From Deltaproteobacteria bacterium (GTDB lineage: Bacteria > Desulfobacterota > GWC2-55-46), in assembly GCA_016234935.1 (NCBI GenBank), contig JACRNL010000015.1:1-64000 (forward strand): DNA of 64,000 bases. Reading direction: 5' to 3'. The translations under genes were made by a program, and so were the position numbers. The notes under the pieces are model-generated. The model did not search any database. It had not been told where the DNA came from and worked only from the letters and a program-made list of their open reading frames with translations. This document shows positions 17,129 to 25,364 of the stretch, piece after piece (position 1 is the stretch's first letter; each line of letters opens with the position of its first letter).

Positions 17129-17992
17129 CTACCAATTATAAAAAACATTAATTAATTTATATAACCTCTCATTATGAGGTCTATAATACGCTTTCAATAG
17201 CTCCTTTGTTTTGGCCGGCACATCATTTTCATATTCACCCTTGAAAACCGATGCCAAATCCTCATTACTCCAATTATGCTCAGACAAACCTAAAAATTTT
17301 TCAACCTGCTTTAGCGTTCTTATCGTATCCACTTTAAAGGTGTCTTTCTCTAATATCAAAATCTGCTCCTTTTTAAAAATACAAAAATACCTCTCCAGCT
17401 GTTTGCTGTAAAGTCCATGCGCCAATAAAGACGCTTCAATATCCTTCCCCTTTTCCTGTGCGGACAATTCCTCTGCGATGACATAATCGAAAGAGTCGAA
17501 CTTCTCAATATTCCTTCTCACCAATTGACCTTTATCATAACTCTCATCGCATCTTCTCATCCAATTGTGAAACCAGCCTTTATCAACTTTATAGAGTTTT
17601 CTATACATGTTCCATGCTGAGAATGCTCTCTCAACAGGCTCTCGCAGCAACACTATCTGTTTTATATTAGGATTGTAATCATAAATCCTTTTTGGAGCCT
17701 GAGAAGCAAAAAGGTAATTAGGTGAGGCATCAAAAGTAATTTTCCCCGGATTATTTTCAGCTAAAGGAAAATGCGAATGATAGAAACCAATCCCTTTATT
17801 ATAACGTGCAATGCACCCGAAAAAATCAATTTCCTTTATACTCGAAGTCACAATAAGATGGTGTTTTGCCAGGTACTCAAACATTGCTGTTGTACCAGAT
17901 TTTTGAGCTCCGGAAATCAAAAAAACCGGTCTTAGCCGTTCTTCCTTTTCTTCATTAATAGATTTGCTCTTTTTCATAGAACGGTCTAACAT
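17129..17992 (-). CDS. PAPS-dependent sulfotransferase
   Basis: The 287-residue protein is a classical sulfotransferase (PF00685 type): the 5'-phosphosulfate loop VFLISGAQKSGTTAMFEYL near the N-terminus and the 3'-phosphate motif IVLLREPVERAFSAWNMY, with a DASPNYLF segment between as in carbohydrate sulfotransferases. It transfers sulfate from PAPS to a hydroxyl, here presumably on the polysaccharide. PAPS could be supplied by the APS kinase of the same operon (20452-21009). The DNA is distinctly AT-rich compared with the neighbours. The start is ATG 17992 behind AAGAAGA. Confidence 0.9.
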   Translation of the reverse strand: MLDRSMKKSKSINEEKEERLRPVFLISGAQKSGTTAMFEYLAKHHLIVTSSIKEIDFFGCIARYNKGIGFYHSHFPLAENNPGKITFDASPNYLFASQAPKRIYDYNPNIKQIVLLREPVERAFSAWNMYRKLYKVDKGWFHNWMRRCDESYDKGQLVRRNIEKFDSFDYVIAEELSAQEKGKDIEASLLAHGLYSKQLERYFCIFKKEQILILEKDTFKVDTIRTLKQVEKFLGLSEHNWSNEDLASVFKGEYENDVPAKTKELLKAYYRPHNERLYKLINVFYNW

Positions 17993-18072
17993 GTTATTCT
18001 TCTTTTCTGATGAGCACTATATTTTCAAGAAAAACTTTTGCCCCAACAGATACAGCTGCATTATGGCAAATC

Positions 18073-19413
18073 TCATAGCTTGCTTTCTTTCAGTCTGTTA
18101 ATGTTCCTGACCTTGACACTGTTATCCCAATGCGTAAGCCCGTAGAGCTTTGTAGGCTTTCTTAGGCGCATTTCAAACTGCACCGCAAGGGGCACAAAAT
18201 CGCAAAAGTCCACTTTGCTTATTACGAGGTCTACGGGTATAGACATTACGCAGGCGATATTGTAGTTGCCTTCCCTTAAGGCAGCCTTGAAGCTCCAGTC
18301 TATAAGATACCTTTCGCCATTTTTCACCGAGGTCAGGGAGGAATTTTCAATCATCGAATCCGAATAAACAGCGTCAACCCCGTTCTTGTCCCTTATGTGA
18401 TACCCGAATGCGAGCATCGGAATATCTTCGTTTATCTCAATGGCCATCCGCAGGGTCACCTTCTGTTCATATTCCACGGAGCGCAATTCCTCCCCCAACT
18501 CATCCAGTAGTTGCACATTCCAAAACTCTGCTTTGCCGTTCTGAACCCTCTGAAAAGAAGCCCTCTTAAGGAAGTCAGCATTTTTTGAAAAAACCGCATC
18601 GTCTCCCATATTTTCAACGTCATTTTGCAGCAAGGAATTCGTTGGCAGCGGCTTAACGTCATTTTTTGTCGCCTGGCTACCTTTCACAATAGAAGAAAAA
18701 TACTCCTGAACGACCTTGTCAGACTGACCGTAAACAATCATCTCGCCGTTGGCAAGAAGGAGCCCCTTTTTGCAGACGCTCTTTATCGTGCCTGTATCGT
18801 GGCTGACAAATATGAGCGTAACGCCCTTTTCAAGAATCGTTTTCATCCTGGTTACGCACTTGGCCTGAAAAAACATATCACCCACTGACAGCGCCTCATC
18901 CACTATTAAAATGTCCGGTTCTACGTTTATCGCGCAGGCGAACGCCAACCGCACATACATGCCGCTTGAGTAGACCTTTACCGGCTGGTCTATAAATTCC
19001 CCGATATCCGCAAATGAAGCTATAGAATCGAAACGCTCCTGCATTTCCACGGCGCTTATCCCCATGATGGCGCCGTTCATGAAGACGTTTTCCCTGCCTG
19101 TAAACTCGGGATTAAACCCGGCGCCAAGCTCAAGGAGGGCGGATATGCGGCCGTTCACCTTCACCTCTCCTGCGGTCGGTTGCAGCACACCGCAGAGAAT
19201 TTTCAGAAGCGTGGATTTACCGCTGCCGTTACGGCCTATAATGCCGAGGGACTCCCCCTTCTTTAAGTCAAAAGAAACGTCCCTCAGGGCCCAGAAGTCC
19301 ATATGGTACTTCTTCTTGAAGGGATGGAACATCTCCTTCAACTTCTCGGCCGGTGAGTTATACATCTTATAACTCTTGCTGATATTTTTTAAGCTGATGA
19401 CTATATTATCCAT
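18073..19413 (-). CDS. wzt: O-antigen/polysaccharide ABC exporter ATP-binding protein with C-terminal glycan-binding domain
   Basis: The nucleotide-binding domain (1-235) has Walker A LGIIGRNGSGKSTLLKILCG, the signature YSSGMYVRLAFACAI and Walker B ILIVDEALSVGD with the H-loop FVSHDT. Residues about 280-440 form a beta-rich Wzt C-terminal domain (WNVQLLDELG, FGYHIRDKNGVDAVYSDS), which in characterised O-antigen systems recognises the capped non-reducing end of the chain. Such caps are often methyl or phosphate; in this locus methylation or sulfation are candidates. It is separated by a single base from the permease gene. Confidence 0.94.
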   Translation of the reverse strand: MDNIVISLKNISKSYKMYNSPAEKLKEMFHPFKKKYHMDFWALRDVSFDLKKGESLGIIGRNGSGKSTLLKILCGVLQPTAGEVKVNGRISALLELGAGFNPEFTGRENVFMNGAIMGISAVEMQERFDSIASFADIGEFIDQPVKVYSSGMYVRLAFACAINVEPDILIVDEALSVGDMFFQAKCVTRMKTILEKGVTLIFVSHDTGTIKSVCKKGLLLANGEMIVYGQSDKVVQEYFSSIVKGSQATKNDVKPLPTNSLLQNDVENMGDDAVFSKNADFLKRASFQRVQNGKAEFWNVQLLDELGEELRSVEYEQKVTLRMAIEINEDIPMLAFGYHIRDKNGVDAVYSDSMIENSSLTSVKNGERYLIDWSFKAALREGNYNIACVMSIPVDLVISKVDFCDFVPLAVQFEMRLRKPTKLYGLTHWDNSVKVRNINRLKESKL

Positions 19414-19414
19414 A

Positions 19415-20230
19415 TTAAAGCACTTCCGCGAAGGCCGGTTTGAGCTTTTTGAAGAATAGCCCGCCGACGCCGAACGTGACGAATGAGCTCACCGCCAGAT
19501 AGGCAAAATCCTGCGCGGGGATTATACTGCCGGCAAGAAGGGCGAGCTTGTAGCCTTGCACAACGTGGAACATCGGATTCAATCTTAAAAACACAAGCAT
19601 GCCCTTAGGAAACACGGACAGGGAATAAAAAACAGGGGTGCCGAAGAAAAGGGCCATCATAACAACCCCCACTACCTGTTGCACGTCCCTCAGAAACACA
19701 CTCAGGCTCGAAAGTATCCACCCAAGCCCTATTGAAAAAACAGCCGCGAAAAAGAGGTAAAGAACGACCAGGGGCGTGTAAACCGAAAGCTTTCCGAAAA
19801 AAGCTACGATGAGCAGCAGTATGCCCAGGCTTATAAAATGGTTCATCATATTGCTTATGACGGTTATGATAGGCAGTATCTCGCTGGGGAAGCCTACGGC
19901 CTTCTTTACAATGTTGCTGCTTGAGACTATCGCCCCGCTCGAAGCCGTTACGGCCTGAGCAAAAAACTGCCAGGGAACAAGCCCGCAAAGGAGAACTAAG
20001 ATATAACTGTCCGTCCCGTAGATCGGGTCAGGTTTGGATTTGAAGAAGACCCCGAAAACCATGCCGTAGATAACCACTTCGGAAACCGGGTGGAGCACGG
20101 CCCACAGCACGCCGAAAAGGCTCCCGACATACCTTTTCTTAAGCTCCCTTACTGCCATTGTTCTTATCATACTGCGGCTTCTAAAGAGCTTCTTTATGAA
20201 ATCAAAGAATATGGCCAGGTTCTTCATCAT
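19415..20230 (-). CDS. wzm: Polysaccharide ABC exporter permease
   Basis: ABC-2 type inner-membrane permease of 271 residues with six predicted membrane segments and the family motif AVRELKKRYVGSLFGVLWAV near the N-terminus, plus SSLSVFLRDVQQVVG in the middle. With Wzt it exports the undecaprenyl-linked chain. An R1 repeat fills the gap between this gene and the upstream APS kinase gene. Confidence 0.94.
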   Translation of the reverse strand: MMKNLAIFFDFIKKLFRSRSMIRTMAVRELKKRYVGSLFGVLWAVLHPVSEVVIYGMVFGVFFKSKPDPIYGTDSYILVLLCGLVPWQFFAQAVTASSGAIVSSSNIVKKAVGFPSEILPIITVISNMMNHFISLGILLLIVAFFGKLSVYTPLVVLYLFFAAVFSIGLGWILSSLSVFLRDVQQVVGVVMMALFFGTPVFYSLSVFPKGMLVFLRLNPMFHVVQGYKLALLAGSIIPAQDFAYLAVSSFVTFGVGGLFFKKLKPAFAEVL

Positions 20231-20252
20231 TTAATATTCGCAGTCCCCTAAT

Positions 20253-20456
20253 AGGTTGCTGAAAAACCCAAAACTTGTTCAGGCCGACCCATCCTTCGGA
20301 TGGGTGCCCCGAAAAGTCCCAGATGCAAGGAGTCGAGGAGTGAGGAATGAGGCGTAGTTTTCTCTACGCCGTTCGTTCCGAGCGACGAAGCCTGCCCTCG
20401 CAGGCTTTAAGCGGGGGACGACGCCGCAGATGGGACTTTTTCAGCAGCCTGCTAAA
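20253..20456. repeat. R1 dispersed repeat, complete copy between APS kinase and wzm
   Basis: About 200 bp with terminal inverted sequences: on the minus strand it opens TAGCAGGCTGCTGAAAAAG, where the TAG is the stop codon of the APS kinase, and closes GTTTTTCAGCAACCTA. Inner arms GTCCCATCTGCGGCG and its partner near 20330 can form a long stem, and there are smaller hairpins (CCATCC..GGATGG, ACTACGCC..). A piece of R4 (GCAGGCTTTAAGCGGGG) is embedded near 20405. Related copies: 47338, 56567, 63733. Confidence 0.85.
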
Positions 20457-21009
20457 GCTTCACAAACCCTTTTGACCTGATATGGTCTATTATCATGTCA
20501 GCCCCTGCCTCCGGCGTACACTGGCTTGTATCCACCCGTACCTCCGGGTTATGCGGCGGCTCATACGGGTCGTTTACTCCGGTGAACTGCTTAATCTCTC
20601 CGCTCCTTGCCTTGGCGTAAAGCCCCTTCACATCCCTTTTTTCACAGATATCCACCGAACAGTCCGCAAACACCTCTATGAAACTTCCAGGGCCGCCAAC
20701 GTGCTCTATCATCTTCCTGACCTCATTACGCACATTCCTGTAAGGGGAGATTGCCGCCACTATATTAGGGACGTTGTTTTTGGTGAGGAGCTGGGCTACC
20801 CAGCCGATCCTCCTTATGTTGGTGTCTCTATCCTCCCTCGTGAAGCCGAGACCTTTCGAGAGGTGCGTCCTTACCACGTCGCCGTCAAGCACTTCCACAT
20901 TTGTCACCCCTTCAGACTGGAGCCTATGATGCACGATATTTGAAAGGGTCGTCTTGCCGGCGCCGGAAAGACCAGTGAACCATATTGTGAAGCCGCGTTG
21001 CAAAGCCAT
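20452..21009 (-). CDS. cysC: Adenylylsulfate (APS) kinase
   Basis: Phosphorylates APS to PAPS, the donor for sulfotransferases. The P-loop GLSGAGKTT is at about 13-21, followed by VLDGDVVRTHLSKGLGFTRE, RRIGWVAQLL, and the lid/anion-binding segment DVKGLYAKARSGEIKQFTG with the PYEPP motif. It has 185 residues, a standalone kinase without an ATP-sulfurylase fusion. Its place in a polysaccharide export operon, beside two sulfotransferase-type genes and without assimilation genes, suggests PAPS is made here for glycan sulfation rather than cysteine synthesis. Its TAG stop is the first codon of an R1 repeat. Confidence 0.95.
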   Translation of the reverse strand: MALQRGFTIWFTGLSGAGKTTLSNIVHHRLQSEGVTNVEVLDGDVVRTHLSKGLGFTREDRDTNIRRIGWVAQLLTKNNVPNIVAAISPYRNVRNEVRKMIEHVGGPGSFIEVFADCSVDICEKRDVKGLYAKARSGEIKQFTGVNDPYEPPHNPEVRVDTSQCTPEAGADMIIDHIRSKGFVKL

Positions 21010-21020
21010 TGCGTTTCTCC

Positions 21021-22130
21021 TTAACTTTGTGTTTTGGGCATCTTCGCAAGACCCTTATACTGGCGATCATAATAATCCATATATTCGCCGGACATTATCC
21101 GCTCCCACCAAGAGCGGTTTTCAACGTACCAGTCAACGGTCTTCCTTATCCCGCTTTCGAAATTCTCCTCGGCCTTCCAGCCTGCGGCTGATTCTATCTT
21201 TTTGCAGTCTATCGCGTATCTTTTGTCATGGCCCGGCCGGTCTGTTACGTATTTTATAAGAGATGTGCGGCTTCCATCCAATGGATACTCCCCGGCAAAT
21301 CCCTTATCCGAAGCTGCCTTTTCGTCAATAATCGAACATATCAATTTTACTATGTCTATGTTCTTCCGCTCGCTCCTGCCGCCTATGTTGTAGGTTTCAC
21401 CCGGCCTGCCCTTTTCAAGCGCCGCGTCAATGGCCCTGCAGTGGTCCTCCACATGGAGCCAGTCGCGCACGTTTTGCCCGTCGCCGTATACAGGCAGGGG
21501 CTTTCCGGTAAGCGCGTTTATTATCATAAGCGGTATGAGTTTTTCAGGGAACTGATAAGGGCCGTAGTTGTTGGAGCAGTTCGTCGTGACGGCAGGCAGG
21601 CCGTATGTGTGGAAGTAGGCCCGCACCAGATGGTCGGAGGCCGCCTTGCTCGCCGAATACGGCGAATTCGGGCTGTAAGGCGTCTCTTCCGTGAAATAGC
21701 CGGTCGGCCCAAGAGAGCCGTATACCTCGTCCGTGGAGACGTGCAGAAATCTTTTGCCGGCGGCATCCGCAACGCCAGGCCAATGCCTTCTGGCGGCCTC
21801 AAGCATGGTGAAGGTGCCGTTAATATTCGTCTCTATAAAAGACCGTGGGCCGGATATGGAACGGTCAACGTGAGACTCGGCCGCGAAGTGAACGACGATA
21901 TCTATCTTTTCCTTCTGAAACAGGCTGTCCAATAGTTCGAAATCATTTATGTCGCCCTTTACGAATCTAAAACCTTCGCCATCTTTGATTCCCTTCAGGT
22001 TCTCAAGGTTCCCTGCGTATGTCAGCTTATCAAGGACTATCAGGCGGTCACCGGGGTGCGCGCCCTTCATATATATGACGAAGTTGCTCCCGATAAAACC
22101 CGCACCGCCTGTTATAAGTATCTTACGCAC
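21021..22130 (-). CDS. rfbB: dTDP-glucose 4,6-dehydratase
   Basis: Converts dTDP-glucose to dTDP-4-keto-6-deoxyglucose. Extended SDR motifs: ITGGAGFIGSNFV, DKLTYAGNLENL, HFAAESHVDRSI, catalytic STDEVYG and the Y-x3-K pair in SPYSASKAASDHLVRAY, NNYGPYQFPEKLIPL, and GDGQNVRDWLHVEDHC. I start it at GTG 22130, which has GGAGG five bases upstream and brings the Rossmann motif to the N-terminus; an open frame continues to 22169. The length of 369 is slightly above the usual 340-360. It is 11 bp from cysC. Confidence 0.95.
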   Translation of the reverse strand: MRKILITGGAGFIGSNFVIYMKGAHPGDRLIVLDKLTYAGNLENLKGIKDGEGFRFVKGDINDFELLDSLFQKEKIDIVVHFAAESHVDRSISGPRSFIETNINGTFTMLEAARRHWPGVADAAGKRFLHVSTDEVYGSLGPTGYFTEETPYSPNSPYSASKAASDHLVRAYFHTYGLPAVTTNCSNNYGPYQFPEKLIPLMIINALTGKPLPVYGDGQNVRDWLHVEDHCRAIDAALEKGRPGETYNIGGRSERKNIDIVKLICSIIDEKAASDKGFAGEYPLDGSRTSLIKYVTDRPGHDKRYAIDCKKIESAAGWKAEENFESGIRKTVDWYVENRSWWERIMSGEYMDYYDRQYKGLAKMPKTQS

Positions 22131-22183
22131 TGCCGCCTCCATGCCGCAAATAGCCGAAGCCTTTTTCACATGCCCGCCGGCCT

Positions 22184-22663
22184 TCAGTCAATCCTGTACG
22201 GCGAGTCCTTGTCTTCTTCATACCTGATTTCATCCACCGGATCCTTCTTGCCCTGTCCCTTAAAGAGCCTGTTAGGGCAGTTTATGACCAGCCCGTCCCT
22301 GTCACCGACGTTTTTATAGGCGTGCACGACGCCCTTTGGCACTATGACCACGGTCGGGGCCGACTCGCCCGCCACGAAGACCATCCTGTTAAGGTATGTG
22401 GCGGAGCCTTTGCGCGCGTCCCATAAAAAGAGCTTGAAGTCCGACGGGCCGGCGAAACAGAAGTAGTCGGCCTGGTCAACGTGCTCATGCGGTCCTCTGG
22501 CCACGCCCGGCTTCGTAAGGGAAAGATACGTCATCACGGGGATGTATTCCTGGTCTATCTCGTCATGACGATAAATCTCCATGAGCCAGCCGCGCGCGTC
22601 CGAGTATTTATTCAATTTCCGAACCATTACGCCTTCAATGCCGCCGTCCTTGAACATACGCAT
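22184..22663 (-). CDS. RmlC-like dTDP-sugar epimerase (cupin)
   Basis: The 159-residue single cupin is related to dTDP-4-dehydrorhamnose 3,5-epimerase: SLTKPGVARGPHEHVDQADY corresponds to the RmlC histidine-containing strand, and PKGVVHAYKNVG to the C-terminal strand. It is shorter than classical RmlC (about 180) and the motif RGxHxH with an added acidic residue differs from RmlC's RGLHYQ, so the precise activity (3,5-epimerase or a 3,4-ketoisomerase) is open. RmlD is not in the window. It overlaps the next gene's stop by one base. Confidence 0.8.
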   Translation of the reverse strand: MRMFKDGGIEGVMVRKLNKYSDARGWLMEIYRHDEIDQEYIPVMTYLSLTKPGVARGPHEHVDQADYFCFAGPSDFKLFLWDARKGSATYLNRMVFVAGESAPTVVIVPKGVVHAYKNVGDRDGLVINCPNRLFKGQGKKDPVDEIRYEEDKDSPYRID

Positions 22664-23778
22664 CAGACCTCCACCACGGAATCGTCGCCTATCATCAACC
22701 TCAACGCCTCATGCTTGTGGTGGCATTTAATAACCTTGGCGTTCCTGCCGATGAGACTGTCCTCCAACCGGTTGATATGGCTTATCTCGGCCCCTGACAG
22801 GATGACGCAGTGCTCGATAATGGACTTCTTGATGCTGGTATCGGCCCCGATACTCGTAAACGGGCCGATGAAGCTGTCTTCTATGACCGCGCCGCTGCCT
22901 ATAACTATCGGCCCGCGGAGCGTAGAGTTTCTTACGACCGCCCCTTTTTCCACGGTAACGCGGCCTGTTACGGTGGAAGCCGCATCCACCAAACCGGCTA
23001 TATCCCTCTTGTACCATTCATCGAGCACAATGGTATTTGCGGCAAGAAGGTCGTCTTTTTTACCGGTATCAAGCCACCAGGTGTCGAGGATATGGCTGTG
23101 GACGGATTTGCCGGCGGATACGAGATGCTGAATAGCGTCGGTTATCTCAAGCTCGCCCCTTAAGGAAGGTTTTATTTTGGATATGGCCCTGTGTATCTCG
23201 TTTGAAAATACATAGACCCCGACAAGGGCAAGGTTGCTTTCAGGATTTTTGGGCTTTTCTTCAAGCTTCAATATCGCGCCCTTTTCATTGACAGTCGCCA
23301 CACCGAAGGCCGAGGGGTTGTCAACAGGATTAAGCAGTATCACCGCGTCCGCGTCAGTGTCGTTGAAGGTCTGGATGAACTTCTCGATGCCGCAGCCGAT
23401 AAGATTATCCCCCAGATACATCACGAACGGGTCATCCCCCAGAAACTCTCCGGCCACGACAACGGCATGGGCAAGCCCCTTGGGCTCATCCTGCTGTATG
23501 TAGGTTATGGAGACCCCTTGAAGGGGCTCAGCCCCCCATTTAGAGCCGTCACCGATTGTATTTCTTATCTCCCCGCCCGTCTCAGGGGAGATAATGACCC
23601 CTATTTCCCGTATACCGGCCTTTACGATGTTGTCTATTACATATGACAGTATCGGGCGGTTGGCTATCGGCACAAGCTGCTTGGCCCCTGTGTAGGTAAG
23701 CGGCCGGAGCCTCGTGCCCTTTCCGCCGCTGAGCACAAGCGCCTTCATCTTTTTTTTAGAATCTTTTTTGTTAGACAT
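22663..23778 (-). CDS. rfbA: Glucose-1-phosphate thymidylyltransferase, long form
   Basis: Activates glucose-1-P with dTTP; first step of the dTDP-sugar branch. The N-terminal nucleotidyltransferase has ALVLSGGKGTRLRPLTYTGA, KQLVPIANRPI and the GDNLIGCGI metal-binding region. Residues about 255-350 carry hexapeptide repeats of a left-handed beta helix (VEKGAVVRNSTLRGPIVIGS, GAVIEDSFIGPFTSIG). The 371-residue size fits the long RmlA family rather than the 290-residue RmlA. It is first in the minus-strand operon, 35 bp behind a good promoter. The start could also be the ATG at 23748. Confidence 0.93.
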   Translation of the reverse strand: MSNKKDSKKKMKALVLSGGKGTRLRPLTYTGAKQLVPIANRPILSYVIDNIVKAGIREIGVIISPETGGEIRNTIGDGSKWGAEPLQGVSITYIQQDEPKGLAHAVVVAGEFLGDDPFVMYLGDNLIGCGIEKFIQTFNDTDADAVILLNPVDNPSAFGVATVNEKGAILKLEEKPKNPESNLALVGVYVFSNEIHRAISKIKPSLRGELEITDAIQHLVSAGKSVHSHILDTWWLDTGKKDDLLAANTIVLDEWYKRDIAGLVDAASTVTGRVTVEKGAVVRNSTLRGPIVIGSGAVIEDSFIGPFTSIGADTSIKKSIIEHCVILSGAEISHINRLEDSLIGRNAKVIKCHHKHEALRLMIGDDSVVEV

Positions 23779-23814
23779 TTTCGCAGTCCTTGTCTAATTC
23801 ATAGTCCCTGCTTC

Positions 23815-23843
23815 TCTATATTATCTTAAAAAATTATTCACAA
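23815..23843 (-). promoter_or_regulatory. Sigma-70 type promoter of the polysaccharide operon
   Basis: On the minus strand TTGTGA (23838-23843), a 17-bp spacer and TATAGA (23815-23820). The predicted start near 23808 leaves a 30-nt leader before rfbA. It is the only clear promoter I find for the run of minus-strand genes down to about 6 kb. Confidence 0.6.
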
Positions 23844-23897
23844 AATTCTTATGTTTATCACATTAAAACCAGCCAACCTGACCTGTCTCACTGCCCT

Positions 23898-23918
23898 ATT
23901 GTTCATTAAGTGAACAAT
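23898..23918. promoter_or_regulatory. Perfect palindrome, probable operator
   Basis: ATTGTTCA and TGAACAAT separated by 5 bp (TTAAG). It lies 55 bp upstream of the operon promoter and between the divergent rfbA and GT2 genes, in an AT-rich 325-bp gap with no coding content. The binding protein is unknown. Confidence 0.55.
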
Positions 23919-24102
23919 AACATAGTCAAAAACTTCCGTCAAGGTTTTTTTGTTTATTTTTACTTACGCGGCCCGCTTTTTTCAGGCTGATGAATTCCTT
24001 GTATTTAAGCATCCCATATATTACATTATTTATTATGAAAATAGCACGAGATACAGGGGAAGAGACTCTGCCGGTGCCGGGTCTGCCTTATAATGGCTGT
24101 CC

Positions 24103-25155
24103 ATGAACGCGCAGAGATTGGTTTCCATAATTACCGCCACGTACAACCATGAACAATACATAGGCGAGTGCATCGAGAGTGTGCTTTCACAGACATATCC
24201 GTTCTGGGAAATGATCATTGTTGACGACGGCTCCACGGATAAGACCGCTGAAGTGGCGTTGGGATATAAAGACCGGCGCATCCAATATGTAAGGCAGGAG
24301 AATCATGGCATCTACAAACTCGCGGAGACGTACAACAAGGCGCTGCGGCTTGCAAAAGGGGAGTTGGTCGCCATACTTGAAGGGGACGATTACTGGCCCG
24401 CCAATAAACTGGATGTCCAGGTAAAGGACTTCGACAACCCTGACGTTGTTCTTTCATTCGGGAAGTTCCAGGTAATGCGGGACGGCAAGCCGCTTAAAAT
24501 ATTGCCGCCGGAAAGCCTGCCCGAAGAGGCGCGCGTAAACAGGCCCATAGGCCGCGGGGCCCTCTACATGATGGATCCGGATTACCTCATCTTTTGTTTT
24601 CCCGTGTCGGTCGTCATCCGCGCAAAAACCCTTGAACGCATCGGCGGTTTCCAGCAGCCGCCCTACCTGCCGGTGACCGACTACCCAACGTTCCTGCGGC
24701 TTATGTTCGAGGGGGAGGCGGCCTATCACAACGAGATACTTGGTTTCTGGCGCAGGCATCACCGATCATCTACAACGCAGTTGCTGCCGGTCATCCTTGA
24801 CGGCGTCCAGCGGCTCGTCATGCAGACTTTGGATGAAAAAGGTTCCTTTTTTACTCCTGAAGAAAAGGCGCGGACAGCAGCCTCATGGTCAATTATTCAG
24901 ATCAAACGGTGGGCCTTGCTCGGCAGATTATTCCTTGAGGACGGCCAGTGGGCAAATGCGCGCAGGTCTTTCCGGAACGCGCTGAAACTGCCGTGCGCCG
25001 TCCACTGGCGGCTGGCGCTTGGCGCGCTGACAGCGATAAGCTATCTGCATTTGAATGTCGAGCCGCTTGCGCGCTGCTTAGGGCTGCCCACTGTGCGTGA
25101 TTATATGGCTAAAGACGATCATATGATAAGCAAGGATATGATCAAAGGGTCTTAG
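24103..25155 (+). CDS. Glycosyltransferase family 2
   Basis: GT-A enzyme of 350 residues: VSIITATYNHEQYIGECIES, IIVDDGSTDKT, and the DxD equivalent EGDDYW. After the catalytic domain (about 1-230) a helical C-terminal part contains a TPR-like stretch (FLEDGQWANARRSFRNALKL). It is transcribed away from the polysaccharide operon across the palindrome-bearing gap, so it may share its control and act on the same polymer. A strong hairpin follows the stop. Confidence 0.9.
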   Translation: MNAQRLVSIITATYNHEQYIGECIESVLSQTYPFWEMIIVDDGSTDKTAEVALGYKDRRIQYVRQENHGIYKLAETYNKALRLAKGELVAILEGDDYWPANKLDVQVKDFDNPDVVLSFGKFQVMRDGKPLKILPPESLPEEARVNRPIGRGALYMMDPDYLIFCFPVSVVIRAKTLERIGGFQQPPYLPVTDYPTFLRLMFEGEAAYHNEILGFWRRHHRSSTTQLLPVILDGVQRLVMQTLDEKGSFFTPEEKARTAASWSIIQIKRWALLGRLFLEDGQWANARRSFRNALKLPCAVHWRLALGALTAISYLHLNVEPLARCLGLPTVRDYMAKDDHMISKDMIKGS

Positions 25156-25182
25156 CCGGGGCGCGCAAGGGTCATAAAACAA

Positions 25183-25219
25183 AACGCCGCGGCCGGATGC
25201 AACATCCGGCCGCGGCGTT
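25183..25219. terminator. Long hairpin after the GT2 gene
   Basis: Perfect 17-bp stem AACGCCGCGGCCGGATG with a 3-nt loop, followed by CATTTT on the plus strand and GTTTTATG on the minus strand. It probably terminates the GT2 transcript and, from the other side, separates it from the chemoreceptor gene, whose own end is at 25365. Confidence 0.75.
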
Positions 25220-25227
25220 CATTTTAA

Positions 25228-25280
25228 GCCCCCCACCCTGCCCTCCCCCGCAAGGGGGAGGAGAGAAGGAAGGGGTCATC
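25228..25280. repeat. R5 dispersed repeat
   Basis: CCCCCCACCCTGCCCTCCCC then CGCAAGGGGGAGGAGAG: a GC-rich palindromic intergenic element of the same kind as those at 33.9-34.1 kb and 37.1 kb. Confidence 0.65.
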
Positions 25281-25364
25281 AGCGCGCCCTTAGCGGATTC
25301 CTTTTCCATGTAGAGCCAGCCGCGGTTGAATGCCGGAAGCCAGCCGCGGGCGCGTTCTTTTTTA

